A DNA stretch of 64,000 bases from Palaemon carinicauda (GCF_036898095.1 NC_090730.1:23050621-23114620), one strand, 5' to 3'; shown: positions 1 to 11,038, counted from the stretch's first letter. Numbers and translations: made by a program. Notes: generated from the sequence alone by a model not told the origin.

Positions 1-779
1 ATCAACCTGACATATAACAAAAATATACTCACGCTACTCGTGTAAGTTGATAATCCTGTCTGATAGATCTGTAGGTTGACAAAACGATTACTATCAATGC
101 AGGTTATCTGCTCCTTGAAAATAATATAAAGTACACCATATTTCTGAACGTTACTAACCACCTCAACAAGCCTAATCACTGTGCTGGATCCACGAGCATT
201 TCCAGCCAGTCAGTCACCACGATTGGTCTGGGTTAACCCAGCCGTTGCTACGCCCGCCATTGTTCACCCACGGTGACTGTCACGCCCATGAAACCAATGT
301 CGGCTCCTGGTTTTTTTAGGCGTGGAAGATAAGCTTCCATCTGGTCGTAATTCAAAGTGAATTACAAGTTCGTTAAAACGGGGCGGGTGAGAAGTCTTGT
401 TATAGTGTATAGCTGCAGGAACATCATTTCGACCTCTCATCAGAGTAGTTTTATCTCCGATTGTTTAGATAATCGATACAAATAGGGGACTCATACGTAA
501 TTCCCCTTATTTACGTTGACGCAACCAAGCATGAGGAGGCAGAATATGTAATGAAGGAAAGGCGCTAATCCATGAACAGTTACCCACACACAGAATTCCT
601 GAAACCTTTAGGGAAAATCAAATAATTTTAAAGAGTGCGAAGATTATGGAATAAAAGAGTGTCTTGATTTTGTGATTGGCTTTATCGTGAAAGTTTACCT
701 CATGTTCAACAACCTTAATGATAGATATTGGAAGCCAAATGAATCCACAATATTTCGGCGGATTGCAAGCGACTTTAAA
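1..779. other. AT-rich DNA, no gene recognised
   Basis: No open frame with a recognisable domain, no tandem repeat and no clear terminal repeat were seen here. The stretch around 180-300 is more GC-rich than its surroundings but shows no coding signature I can name. Confidence 0.5.
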
Positions 780-1165
780 ATGAGAAATTCATCACTATCT
801 CCCCCTACGCCTAATGACGCAAAGGGCCTCGGTTAGATTTCGCAGTCGTCTCTATCTAAAGCTTTTAATTCAATACTTCTCCACTCATCATCTCCCACTT
901 CACGCTTAATAGTTCTCAGCCATGTAGGCTTGGGTCTTCCAACTCATCTAGTGACTTGGAGAGCCCAGTTAAACGCTTGGTGAAAACTGTCTTGGGGAGT
1001 GCGAAGAGCATGCCCAAACCATCTCCATCTACCCCTCACCATGATCTCATCCCCATATGGCACTTGAGTAATCTCTCTTATGGTTTCATTTCTAATCCTG
1101 TCCTGCCATTCAACTCCCAATATTCTTCCTAATGAGAAATTAAGCTTGCTAAATACTGAAGACAT
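780..1165 (-). pseudogene. LINE reverse-transcriptase C-terminal remnant
   Basis: On the minus strand a 73-residue open stretch carries the motif RGRWRWFGHALRTPQD, the 'RWxGHxxRMP' signature that lies downstream of the RT domain in many RTE/CR1-type LINE proteins. After a stop the same strand continues with text resembling 'EWRSIELKALDRDDC', the usual last residues of these proteins, then the non-coding 3' end near 780. There is no RT catalytic domain, so this is a 5'-truncated dead fragment. What is seen is the motif and the stops; the family assignment is from general knowledge and the clade is not resolved. Confidence 0.65.
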
Positions 1166-2103
1166 TTTTTAGTTTACTAATACTCACATCCATAACATAT
1201 ATATTTATTTATAAAGTGCCGTTTACCGAAGAATAATACAATAGAAGAACTCCGCATATATTATTCATAACGAGTCAATTTAAAATCCTATGATTTACAG
1301 GTAACATTTCAAAGCTAATCGACAAAGTCAAACATTCGCTAAGAAAGATTAGATTGACATTAAAGTTTCGTTTGAAAGAAATATGTCATATATGTCTCTA
1401 TATCATTTTAATGGGAGGAATATTGGCAGTTATTAGAAAATGCCTGGGAATACGTTAGAGTAGATTTTAGAGTATAAACGAGTTTCTGAATGAATTATGG
1501 ATTGGTTAATTAATTTGTTTATATTCATTGTTGGTGAGAATAGTCAATCAAAGTTTGAATAAGGCTGTTAAACTTGGCTGGCGAAGAGTTATACATGTTG
1601 ATTTTGTCTGTAAATTTCAGTGTAAATCGTACGGTGGAAGAAAGGGAGAATTTCATTGTAAAATATGAGAATCAGAGAAGGTAAACTAGTTTGAAAGAGA
1701 AAAAAATCGATAGACGGGTTTTATGTGCCAACTTTTAGCTTTGAAGGGGAAACTCGGATACTGTAATAAAAGGAAGAAAAAGATAGAAGAATTTGAATTG
1801 TTTGTGTGTTAATGAGTGGTAAATAAGACAGGAAACGCAAGAATGCAAGGCATAAAGCTATGATTTAAAGGTGGGTGGGAATGATAGAGGGATAACAAAT
1901 GACCCAATTCGAATGTCTTGGGAATAAGAGTAGGCTAGTCGTTACTTCCTGGATCCTCTTTCCTAACTACTCATATTATCAGCAGTTTTAATAGAAATCA
2001 TAAGTTTCAATTTTATCCCAATCTACCTTGAGATCAATTTAGGTAATAGCGTTATCAGTTTTGACAACCTATTGTGGTATTTTTTCATTTCATCCTACAG
2101 TTG
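1166..2103. other. AT-rich DNA, no gene recognised
   Basis: Stop codons occur throughout all frames and I see no domain, tandem repeat or paired terminal repeat. It separates the LINE tail from the SINE. Confidence 0.5.
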
Positions 2104-2302
2104 TTGTGGCCTGATTTGTAACGTCTCTGCCTGGGGATGCCAGAAGGGGGTTGGAGTCCCGCTCAGACTCGTTAATTCCTTTAGTGTCTGCAACCTTACT
2201 ATCCTTGTAAGCAAAGGATAGGGGGTTTAGGGGAGTCTATAGGTCCATCTGCTGAGTCATCTGCAGCCATTACCTGGTCCTCCCTGGTCCTAGCTTGGGT
2301 GG
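2104..2302 (+). repeat. tRNA-derived SINE, copy 1
   Basis: The 5' part looks like a degraded tRNA gene: an A-box-like TGGCCTGATTTG at 2107-2118 and a B-box-like GGTTGGAGTCCC at 2149-2160, which differs from the canonical GGTTCGANTCC by one base. The body that follows matches, with substitutions, the reverse complement of 9131-9334, including the parts around 'GGGGGTTTAGGGGAGTCTAT' and the end 'CCTAGCTTGGGTGG'. Two dispersed copies sharing a tRNA-like head identify a SINE family. Transcription would be by RNA polymerase III; the damaged B box suggests this copy is inactive. Confidence 0.75.
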
Positions 2303-3637
2303 CGGTCTTTAAACCAACGGCTCTCTGCTAGGAGTTTACGACATAAACACTATTATATCCTGTTCTCTTAAATTTGGGCAGAAAATCTATGAACCTTATT
2401 CGCGCAGGTCACAAACATCATCTATGTATTTTTTCCTGTAATTCGTTTGTATTTTGAGCATGTTTTACTTTGCTTTCAAATTTAGGATTGCCTGATCCAT
2501 GTTCATTTCTCTTATGTAAGGTCATGGGCCATTCCTTTCTATACATTTCAGGGTTTTTCATCCTTTCTACTTTTCTTCAACTGTATCATCTACCACTTTG
2601 TACAGTCACTCATATAAATTGATGGATGTCCGGGTGTTTGAGAGAGATTTCCATTTCACCCCTTTCTGGACGACAGGTGTCTGGGAGTGCGAGACCAGTC
2701 GAATATTGAACTACCTAACTCTGCTGTAGTAATTGTTAACTTTTACGAGTATGTTATTGATCTGTTTTTGTTTCCACGTAGATATATATTACAGAGGTTC
2801 TGTTCTTTCCTTCTCTTCTGCCCTGTTGTTTTTCTCTCGCCTTTTTACTTGTAGTCAGAGTGAATTAGATGGGATGGTGGATCAGTCCAGAAATAATTAG
2901 CAACAAGAAGTATTTCATGACAGTGGATGGAGAATTTTGTAGCATACCATAAAAAAGCCTCCCTCTGGATCTTATCTTTTTTTTTTTTTTTTTCAAAGAC
3001 TCATTAAAAAAAATGCTAAGATGTATGATTTTTCCCTTTTTCAAAATTGGATTAAATGGGCACTGCTAGTCTTCTGTTATAAAGCTTGACTCTCTGAAAA
3101 AGGATTGTTCATTAAACTATTCCATTGGAAGCCTAATTTGATTTGCACAGGCTCACATTGTTAGCAGTTGTCTGTGTCATTTAGACCATTATGCCAAATG
3201 CTAGGATCTTAGGATCATTGAGGGTCATTCCACACTACTTACACCCACCCTAGAAATAATTTTTGATATCCTGAAATTCAATTATCTAATGCCACGATCG
3301 AAATCAATGGGACTTGAACCCGGTTGTGCCAAGCAGTACACAGAAATTAAATCCCATTGTTAGTAATATTGATAGTAATGGCAAAGGACTTTGCGGGCAT
3401 GGTGAAATGATGTATTTTTGGGGATTAATTTAATAAACTAAACATGTCAGAGTCAAGCTCTTGGGAGGAATGTAATGTATAGGCTGAGGATTGGCCATAG
3501 TCGGCCAAAGCACAAATATCTTTTCGTTTTTTTCTTCTTTTGAGCGATATTCATGCACAGTTTAAGAGTACTTCAAGTTTTGCTTATTATAATTTTTACT
3601 TCTTTGCTTGCTTTATCATTCAGTTGAATTTATAGCT
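2303..3637. other. AT-rich DNA, no gene recognised
   Basis: Contains a run of T at about 2977-2992 and little else that I can identify. No open frame shows a known motif. Confidence 0.5.

Positions 3638-3711
<74 letters not shown>
3638..3711. repeat. (ATT)n microsatellite
   Basis: About 74 bp of ATT triplets with a single interruption near 3657-3661. It directly abuts the hairpin at the truncated 5' end of the following LINE. Confidence 0.95.
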
Positions 3712-3712
3712 C

Positions 3713-3795
3713 ATCTGCCTAACTGTAGAAATCTGATTCATACAACCCCGAAGAGGTAGGGGTTGTATGAATCAGATTTTTACAGTTAGGCAGAT
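3713..3795. repeat. 37-bp hairpin at LINE 5' junction
   Basis: Bases 3713-3749 are the reverse complement of 3759-3795 with a single mismatch, separated by 9 bases. The right arm is LINE coding sequence (it contains the ATG at 3767); the left arm is an inverted duplicate of it. This is what would be expected if the first-strand cDNA folded back and primed on itself at the point where reverse transcription stopped. Confidence 0.85.
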
Positions 3796-5180
3796 ATGCG
3801 AGAAATATTTAGCAAAAGGTAAGGAGGTGTATGTTGCGTTTATGGATCTGGAGAAAGCATATGATAGAGTTGATAGGGAAGCAATGTGGAATGTGATGAG
3901 GTTATATGGAGTTGGTGGAAGGTTGTTGCAAGCAGTGAAAAGTTTCTACAAAGGTAGTAAAGCATGTGTTAGAATAGGAAATGAAGTGAGCGATTGGTTT
4001 CCGGTGAGAGTGGGGCTGAGACAGGGATGTGTGATGTCGCCGTGGTTGTTTAACTTGTATGTTGATGGAGTGGTGAGAGAGGTGAATGCTCGAGTGCTTG
4101 GACGAGGTTTAAAACTGGTAGGCGAGAATGATCATGAATGGGAGGTAAATCAGTTGTTGTTTGCGGATGATACTGTACTGGTAGCAGACACAAAAGAGAA
4201 GCTTGACCGACTAGTGACAGAATTTGGAAGGGTGTGTGAGAGAAGGAAGTTGAGAGTGTATGTGGGTAAGAGTAAGGTTATGAGATGTACGAGAAGGGAA
4301 GGTGGTGCAAGGTTGAATGTCATGTTGAATGGAGAGTTACTTGAGGAGGTGGATCAGTTTAAGTACTTGGGGTCTGTTGTTGCAGCAAATGGTGGAGTGG
4401 AAGCAGATGTACGTCAGAGAGTCAATGAAGGTTGCAAAGTGTTGGGGACAGTTAAGGGAGTAGTAAAAAATAGAGGGTTGGGCATGAATGTAAAGAGAGT
4501 TCTATATGAGAAAGTGGTTGTACCAACTGTGATGTGTGGATCGGAGTTGTGGGGAATGAAAGTGATGGAGAGACAGAAATTGAATGTGTTTGAGATGAAG
4601 TGTCTAAGGAGTATGGCTGGTGTATCTCGAGTAGATAGGGTTAGGAACGAAGTGGTGAGGGTGAGAACGGGTGTAAGAAATGAGTTAGCGGCTGGAGTGG
4701 ATATGAATGTGTTGAGGTGGTTTGGCCATGTTGAGAGAATGGAAAATGGCCGTCTACTAAAGAAGGTGATGAATGCAAGAGTTGATGGGAGAAGTACAAG
4801 AGGAAGGCCAAGGTTTAGGTGGATGGATGGAGTGAAGAAAGCTCTGGGTGATAGGAGGATAGATGTGAGAGAGGCAAGAGAGCGTGCTAGAAATAGGAAT
4901 GAATGGCGAGCGATTGTGACGCAGTTCCGGTAGGCCCTGCTGCTTCCTCCGGTGCCTTAGATGACCGCGGAGGTAGCAGCAGTAGGGGATTCAGCATTAT
5001 GAAGCTTCATCTGTGGTGGATAATGTGGGAAGTTGGGCTGTGGCACCCTAGCAGTACCAGCTGAACTCGGCTGAGTCCCTTGTTAGGCTGGAGGAACGTA
5101 GAGAGTAGAGGTCTCCTTTTTGTTTTGTTTCATTGTTGATGTCGGCTACCCCCCAAAATTGGGGGAAGTGCCTTTGGTAT
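3759..5180 (+). mobile_element. 5'-truncated LINE (RTE/CR1-like), copy 1
   Basis: The element consists of an open RT frame, about 170 bp of trailing sequence with 'GAAGCTTCATCTGTGGTGGA', a C-run/G-run stem (5150-5166) and a TATG-type 3' end. The same 3' sequence ends the second copy at 11039-11695, which defines the 3' end of the family. The endonuclease and the first part of RT are missing, so this is an insertion truncated in the middle of RT. Confidence 0.8.
3767..4933 (+). CDS. LINE reverse transcriptase, N-terminally truncated
   Basis: A 388-residue open frame in the middle and C-terminal part of a non-LTR reverse transcriptase. Motif order is clear: FMDLEKAYDRVDR (RT motif A, catalytic Asp) near residues 25-37, a 'GLRQGCVMSPWLFNLYVDG' block near 83-101, the catalytic FADDTVL near residue 131, and QFKYLGSVV of the thumb region near 196. 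The C-terminal part has VLRWFGHVERM and RGRPRFRW, typical of RTE/CR1-like LINEs. The full-length protein would also have an N-terminal endonuclease, so the ATG at 3767 is almost certainly internal and not a natural start. No stop or frameshift interrupts it, which indicates a recent insertion. It would reverse transcribe LINE RNA at the target site, but the truncation makes it non-autonomous. Confidence 0.8.
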   Translation: MNQIFTVRQICEKYLAKGKEVYVAFMDLEKAYDRVDREAMWNVMRLYGVGGRLLQAVKSFYKGSKACVRIGNEVSDWFPVRVGLRQGCVMSPWLFNLYVDGVVREVNARVLGRGLKLVGENDHEWEVNQLLFADDTVLVADTKEKLDRLVTEFGRVCERRKLRVYVGKSKVMRCTRREGGARLNVMLNGELLEEVDQFKYLGSVVAANGGVEADVRQRVNEGCKVLGTVKGVVKNRGLGMNVKRVLYEKVVVPTVMCGSELWGMKVMERQKLNVFEMKCLRSMAGVSRVDRVRNEVVRVRTGVRNELAAGVDMNVLRWFGHVERMENGRLLKKVMNARVDGRSTRGRPRFRWMDGVKKALGDRRIDVREARERARNRNEWRAIVTQFR

Positions 5181-5605
5181 ATGTATGTATATATGTATAT
5201 ATTATTATTGTTATTGCAGTTATTGTCAATTACTTATCTTTTCAAAGTATTTGGTATCAATTTTCACCAACAGATTTCAGTTATGTTTAATTAATGATAA
5301 TTTTTACTTATCCTCTTTTTTTTTCAAATACTTTGGTAATCATTATTTGATGCTTCTACTGATAGTGGAGTAGATATCAGAAAATTTTCCGGAGAATCTT
5401 CCATTTCCGGAACCAGACACCAAAATTAGCACACAGACTCGTCGGGGATTGCTCTTTTTAATAAAAAGGATGCTATTGAATTTACAGAAATATTGCATTT
5501 CGCAATAAGATGGCAAAGACTTGCCTTATCTGAATGCTCTTGATGTCAAATCATACATTTCTTTTTTACTGCGTAGAATCCGAATTTAGAAATATGTACT
5601 TACCC
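5181..5605. other. AT-rich DNA, no gene recognised
   Basis: Low-complexity T-rich DNA with a short (TATA) stretch near the LINE 3' end. No convincing gene. Confidence 0.5.
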
Positions 5606-6111
5606 ATTTCCTATATAAGCTATAAAAACTTTAACAAAACAAGAGGAAGAGAAACTAGATAGAACAGTGTGCCCGAGTGTACCCTCAAGCAAGAGAACTC
5701 TAACCTAAGACAGTGGAAGACCATGGTACAGAGGCTATGGCACTACCCAAGACTAGAGAACAATGGTTTGATTTTGGAGTGTCCTTCTCCTAGAAGAGTT
5801 GCTTACCATAGCTAAAGAGTCTCTTCTACCCCTACCAAGAGGAAAGTAGCCACTGAACAATTACATTGCAGTATTTAACCCCTTGGATGAAGAAGAATTG
5901 TTTGGTAATCTCAGTGTTGTCAGGTGTATGAAGTCAGGGGAGAATCTGTAAAGAATAGGCCAGACTATTCGGTGTCTGTGTGGGCAAAGGGAAAGTAAAC
6001 CGTAACCAGAGAGAAGGATCCAATATAGTACTGTCTGGCCAGTCAAAGTACTCCATAACTCTCTAGCGGTAGTATCTCAACGGGTGGCTGGTGCCCTGGC
6101 CAACCTACTAC
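5606..6111 (-). repeat. Interspersed repeat family 'P', copy 1
   Basis: Read on the minus strand this matches the plus-strand copy at 11777-12418 from its start 'GTAGGTAGTAGGTTGGCC' to the block ending 'TATATAGGAAATG'. It is non-coding. I recognise the sequence as a dispersed repeat common in decapod DNA from memory only; the four copies in this window prove that it is repetitive. Its 5' two-thirds also forms the outer part of the left palindrome arm. Confidence 0.8.
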
Positions 6112-6114
6112 CTA

Positions 6115-6140
6115 CACACACACACACATATATATATATG

Positions 6141-6214
<74 letters not shown>
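6115..6214. repeat. (CA)n(TA)n microsatellite in left arm
   Basis: A short CA run followed by about 90 bp of TA repeats. Its mirror image is the (AT)n tract at 8810-8880. Confidence 0.95.
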
Positions 6215-6217
<3 letters not shown>

Positions 6218-6610
6218 TGCCTAAGTATATTATACATAGAAAATAATGGCGTCATTTGAAAAATGAGATTATTTATTACCTGGTTCTTTAATATCTTTAG
6301 ACATTTTTGTCTTTTGAGATTTACTGAGGATTTAGTTAGACCCAACTTGTGAAGGTTTAAATGCTGTTTGCCCCTCCTTGCCTTATTGTTATATGGGACT
6401 TGAAGTTGACACTTCTGATTTTATATTCTTATGAAGCCTATAGGCCTAGAATTAAAATGAAGAAGGGACTGTGGAGAAATTTCACAAATCGTAACTTTAT
6501 GCCCAGATAGACACCTTTCATAAATGACAAGATTTGATGCAAATATTTATTGTTGCTACCAGACATATAGCCATACCCTAGTATGTGTTAAAGACAAGAC
6601 GACAGAGCCA

Positions 6611-6612
<2 letters not shown>

Positions 6613-6674
<62 letters not shown>
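6613..6674. repeat. (ATT)n microsatellite in left arm
   Basis: About 62 bp of pure ATT triplets; its counterpart in the right arm (8345-8407) is AAT triplets with an AAC-type end, so the repeat has changed since the arms separated. Confidence 0.95.
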
Positions 6675-6675
<1 letters not shown>

Positions 6676-7276
6676 GAGATACGTTGCTATTGTAGAATCT
6701 GCCCATTATAGGTGTGGGGGAATATGTCTGACCCGATTATAGCTTTCTCTTCGTAAATTAAAGTTGGATAATATAGGTAGATTTAATTGTATTTCTGGTA
6801 CCGAAGATAACACACCACTTCGCTTATTCACTTATTCATTTAACATTATTACTTCTTCCTTAATAAACTCCTCAAGAGATTAGACCTATATAGGCAGCGT
6901 TGACTGTTACCTAAGCTTTGGCTTGAAATAATTTATTGCAAGTTTCGAACCACGACCCTAACTACCTTTTCTTCATACACAAAACGACATAAGCAAAATC
7001 AAGTAATAACTTTGAATTGATAACCCAAATGCATAGATGGTTATTATTATTAGACAACAGGACTAAGCTTAGATTATTTTCCCTCTTGAAGCCCTCTTTC
7101 CCACTCCGACTATCTACAGACACAGTTCCAGGAATAGTCTCACGGAATCAAGGTGTTCAGAGGGATTCGTGTTTCATTAATGTATTACTTTTTTTCTGAA
7201 ATATTATTGTAGCACAATTGTTTTAACTATCTAATATTTTTTCAATAATAAAAATTTTCATAACAGTTGAGCAACT

Positions 7277-7472
7277 TTTTGCATTCATACACATGTTTAC
7301 AAAGTGAAATATAAGATTTATTACTAAGTGACAAGTTATGTTCAACGCAATAATAAATAAATAGCAAGTCTGGCTGCATACTGTAGACGGGAATTCCCCC
7401 CCCCCCCCCCCCCGACCTCGTGCCCTTTAATAGTAGAGGAAGAGAAGAAGGAAAAGGATAAGAAAGGGTTAC

Positions 7473-7561
<89 letters not shown>

Positions 7562-7739
7562 AAGAGGAGAATTCAACACCAGACCAAAGAAAGCCTGTTG
7601 CTGTTTTGCTGGATAACCGGGGGACGTCAGTGGCAGGATACTATCTTTCTATCCTGCCTGTCTCGGAACCCCAAACCGAGAGGTAGTCCTGAATCGGAAG
7701 ACACCTAAGAGGAAGGATCCTCAACAGAGTCGATTTCTT
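7277..7739. other. Loop of the large inverted repeat
   Basis: 463 bp not shared between the arms. It contains an 18-bp C run at 7396-7413 and an (AG)n tract of about 80 bp at 7477-7558. No gene was recognised. Confidence 0.85.
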
Positions 7740-8344
7740 AGTTGCTCAACTGTTATGAAAATTTTTATTATTGAAAAAATATTAGATAGTTAAAACAATT
7801 GTGCTACAATAATATTTCAGAAAAAAAGTAATACATTAATGAAACACGAATCCCTCTGAACACCTTGATTCCGTGAGACTATTCCTGGAACTGTGTCTGT
7901 AGATAGTCGGAGTGGGAAAGAGGGCTTCAAGAGGGAAAATAATCTAAGCTTAGTCCTGTTGTCTAATAATAATAACCATCTATGCATTTGGGTTATCAAT
8001 TCAAAGTTATTACTTGATTTTGCTTATGTCGTTTTGTGTATGAAGAAAAGGTAGTTAGGGTCGTGGTTCGAAACTTGCAATAAATTATTTCAAGCCAAAG
8101 CTTAGGTAACAGTCAACGCTGCCTATATAGGTCTAATCTCTTGAGGAGTTTATTAAGGAAGAAGTAATAATGTTAAATGAATAAGTGAATAAGCGAAGTG
8201 GTGTGTTATCTTCGGTACCAGAAATACAATTAAATCTACCTATATTATCCAACTTTAATTTACGAAGGGAAAGCTATAATCGGGTCAGACATATTCCCCC
8301 ACACCTATAATGGGCAGATTCTACAATAGCAACGTATCTCGAAT

Positions 8345-8360
8345 AACAACAACAACAACA

Positions 8361-8407
<47 letters not shown>
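8345..8407. repeat. (AAC)n(AAT)n microsatellite
   Basis: Compound triplet repeat in the right palindrome arm, starting with about five AAC-type triplets and continuing as AAT. Confidence 0.95.
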
Positions 8408-8411
<4 letters not shown>

Positions 8412-8804
8412 TGGCTCTGTCGTCTTGTCTTTAACACATACTAGGGTATGGCTATATGTCTGGTAGCAACAATAAATATTTGCATCAAATCTTGTCATTT
8501 ATGAAAGGTGTCTATCTGGGCATAAAGTTACGATTTGTGAAATTTCTCCACAGTCCCTTCTTCATTTTAATTCTAGGCCTATAGGCTTCATAAGAATATA
8601 AAATCAGAAGTGTCAACTTCAAGTCCCATATAACAATAAGGCAAGGAGGGGCAAACAGCATTTAAACCTTCACAAGTTGGGTCTAACTAAATCCTCAGTA
8701 AATCTCAAAAGACGAAAATGTCTAAAGATATTAAAGAACCAGGTAATAAATAATTTCATTTTTCAAATGACGCCATTATTTTCTATGTATAATATACTTA
8801 GGCA

Positions 8805-8809
<5 letters not shown>

Positions 8810-8880
<71 letters not shown>
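8810..8880. repeat. (AT)n microsatellite
   Basis: About 71 bp of AT dinucleotides in the right arm, directly next to repeat P copy 2. Confidence 0.95.
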
Positions 8881-8883
<3 letters not shown>

Positions 8884-9127
8884 TAGTAGGTTGGCCAGGG
8901 CACCAGCCACCCGTTGAGATACTACCGCTAGAGAGTTATGGAGTCCTTTGACTGGCCAGACAGTACTATATTGGATCCTTCTCTCTGGTTACGGTTTACT
9001 TTCCCTTTGCCCACACAGACACCGAATAGTCTGGCTTATTCATTACAGATTCTCCCCTGACTTCATACACCTGACAACACTGAGATTACCAAATAATTCT
9101 TCTTCAGCCAAGGTGTTAAATACTGCA
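8881..9127 (+). repeat. Interspersed repeat family 'P', copy 2
   Basis: Begins with the family 5' sequence 'GTAGTAGGTTGGCCAGG' and matches 11777-12017, then stops at 9127 against the SINE. It is the mirror of the left-arm copy, so it was probably duplicated as part of the palindrome. Confidence 0.85.
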
Positions 9128-9130
9128 CCT

Positions 9131-9334
9131 CTCCACCCAAGCGAGGACCAAGGAGGGCCAGGCAATGGCTGCTGATGACTCAGGATGACAGACCTATAGG
9201 CTCCCCCAAACCCCCCACCCTTAGCTCACAAGGATGGTGAGGTTGCAGCGACCAAAGGAACTAACCGTGTTTGAGCGGGATTCGAACACCAGTTTGGCGA
9301 GCACCAGTCAGGGACGTTACCACATCGGCCACCA
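9131..9334 (-). repeat. tRNA-derived SINE, copy 2
   Basis: Reverse complement: A box TGGCCGATGTGG, B box 'GTTCGAATCCC' intact, body and 3' end 'CGCTTGGGTGGA' as in copy 1. The internal promoter is better preserved than in copy 1. It sits between two oppositely oriented copies of repeat P. Confidence 0.8.
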
Positions 9335-9342
9335 CAAACCTA

Positions 9343-9590
9343 ACAAGAGGAAACTGTCCACTGAACAATTTCATTACAGTAATTAACCCCTTGAGCGAAG
9401 AAGAATTGTTTGGTAACATCAGTGTTGCCAGGTTTATGAGGTCAGAGGAGAGTGCGGGAAGAATAGAATAGACTATTCGGTGTATGTGTAGGCAAAGTAA
9501 AATGATCCGTAACTAGAGAGGAGCCAATGCAGTACTGTCTGGTCAGTCAAAGGATAACTCTCTAGCGATAGTATTTCAATGGAGAAAAGT
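9343..9590 (-). repeat. Interspersed repeat family 'P', copy 3
   Basis: Minus-strand copy, about 85-90% similar by eye to copy 2, with its family 3' end cut off by the SINE. Together with copy 2 it forms a second, older inverted pair around the SINE. Confidence 0.8.
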
Positions 9591-9595
9591 TGTTT

Positions 9596-11035
9596 AAAGA
9601 AGCAGAAAAACAAATAGATATATTTTGGGCGGAAAGCATTTACAAAATGAAAGAAGTGTGGAATAATGAAGAAAGACTACAACACTTGAAAGAATGGAAG
9701 GAAATGTAAAAGGAAGAAAGCGCATTGGACCAGACATTCCTTAGATAAATAAAAAGCACACGGATATGGTAGCTCTCATAAAAAAGAAAAATAACCAGTG
9801 GAAATTCCCAACACAACTGAGGAAAAAGTAAAGAGAATTTTAAGAAAAATTAAAAATTAAGACACTAGGACACGATGCACTAGAACCTGAAATATATAAA
9901 ACTTTAATAAAAGAAAGCAAATGTTTAGAAATAATTACCAAAAGTTTACAAATTAGATCCACGAGAAGAACAAACCCGAAAAGTGGAAAACATAAAAAAC
10001 AAAAACAATAAAAAAAAAACGCAAAGAAACCCACAGTTAAAGATTTAAGACTAACGTCCCTTACAAATGGGTTACATCATATAAAATGTTCATGGCTATT
10101 ATGAAAAACGAAATAGAAGACCACTAAGAGAAAAGAATACGAAGAATTAAAGAAACACAAGCAGGGTATACAAAAGGGAGTAGAGTTGAAGATCATAGCC
10201 TACATTCGTTTTACAATAATGTGCGGAAGAAATTTACAAAAGGAAAAACTTAATTGTTATTTCAATATAATTTAAAAAGCCACATGAGGGAGAAAAATAA
10301 CAAAATCATTCAAGAATATACTGTAGTGCAAATGCAATAGAAGAAATCTACAAAGAAGAAAAACGAATATTAATCAATATAGAATATGAATATTTTTTTT
10401 TTTTGACGTAACAATCGGGATAAAGCAGGGGTGCACAGGGTCAACTACTTATTTCAAATTAATCACATATATAATTAATGAATTAGATGGAAAAGGGAAA
10501 GGCGGCTTTGAAAACGAAATAATAAAGATCTGGGCATTGCTCTTTGCAGACGACTGTCTAATATAGCAAAAAATAAAATCATAGAAGAGGCGAAAAAAGA
10601 ATATTATTGCAAGTAAGCCTATATACGGACCGGGGATTGGAAATAAACAAAAATAAGAGTCCCATACTGAGATATAACATGAAAGAAAAACTAGAAGATT
10701 GGCCCTTGTGGCCAGACGCGGGCTCATGCAACACTGCAACCCAGGGTAGCCTACCTATATAAAACATTAGTACTCTACTGTAGCCCGTAGTACAGTTTAA
10801 AGGTATAAAAGTAACTTATAAAATACTTAGGAATAGAGATAGAGAGAATAAGGTATATGTTTAAAACAAAAGAAGAAAATAGAAACTTTAACAAATTTGA
10901 CACATCATTATAGCTAAAAAGCTAGCTAGAAAATATTAGCAATTAAAGCATATTAGAAAAATTTTGCCTTTTCAGGAATATTGTATGGAACGCCAGCAAT
11001 GAACATCGCAGAAAATTTTCCAGCAAATAGAAAAG
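9596..11035 (+). pseudogene. Decayed LINE reverse transcriptase
   Basis: Conceptual translation, switching frames, shows LINE RT blocks in order: a 'YKMFMAIMKNEIEDH' block near 10075-10125, 'ETQAGYTKGSRVEDHSL' near 10150-10205, 'TIGIKQGCTGSTTYFKLIT' near 10400-10470 and the catalytic box LLFADDCL near 10540-10560. Many stops and frameshifts separate them. The block order and the 'IKQGCTGST' variant show a LINE family different from the one at 3759. No endonuclease was recognised. AT content is very high, in keeping with an old insertion. Confidence 0.65.
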
Positions 11036-11038
11036 ATA

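Larger units (their letters stand above)
5867..7276 (+). repeat. Left arm of large inverted repeat
   Basis: About 1.41 kb that is the near-perfect reverse complement of 7740-9127. Identity starts abruptly at 5867, inside the interspersed repeat, and ends abruptly at 7276 ('GTTGAGCAACT'). The inner half is almost free of mismatches by eye; for example, the 60-residue translations of 7017-7199 and of 7817-7999 on the minus strand are identical. The outer half has a few per cent differences. Length differences come from the AT and ATT microsatellites. Confidence 0.93.
7740..9127 (-). repeat. Right arm of large inverted repeat
   Basis: Reverse complement of 5867-7276. It ends at 9127 ('TACTGCA') exactly where a minus-strand SINE begins, whereas the left arm runs on into more of the interspersed repeat. 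The arm includes microsatellites (AAC/AAT)n at 8345-8407 and (AT)n at 8810-8880. Confidence 0.93.

Noticed and set aside
3271..3345. tRNA-like text around 'GACTTGAACCCGG'
   Set aside because: Only a weak B-box-like word is present; no A box at suitable distance and no acceptor-stem pairing were seen.
6112..6345. Frames with runs of IYIYIY or YYYYY near 6.1-6.7 kb and 8.3-8.9 kb
   Set aside because: Translations of AT and ATT microsatellites in the palindrome arms.
5867..9127. Interpretation as a classical transposon with 1.4-kb terminal inverted repeats
   Set aside because: The edges fall inside an interspersed repeat, no target duplication was seen at 5867/9127 and no transposase lies in the loop. 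Left as a palindrome of unknown origin.
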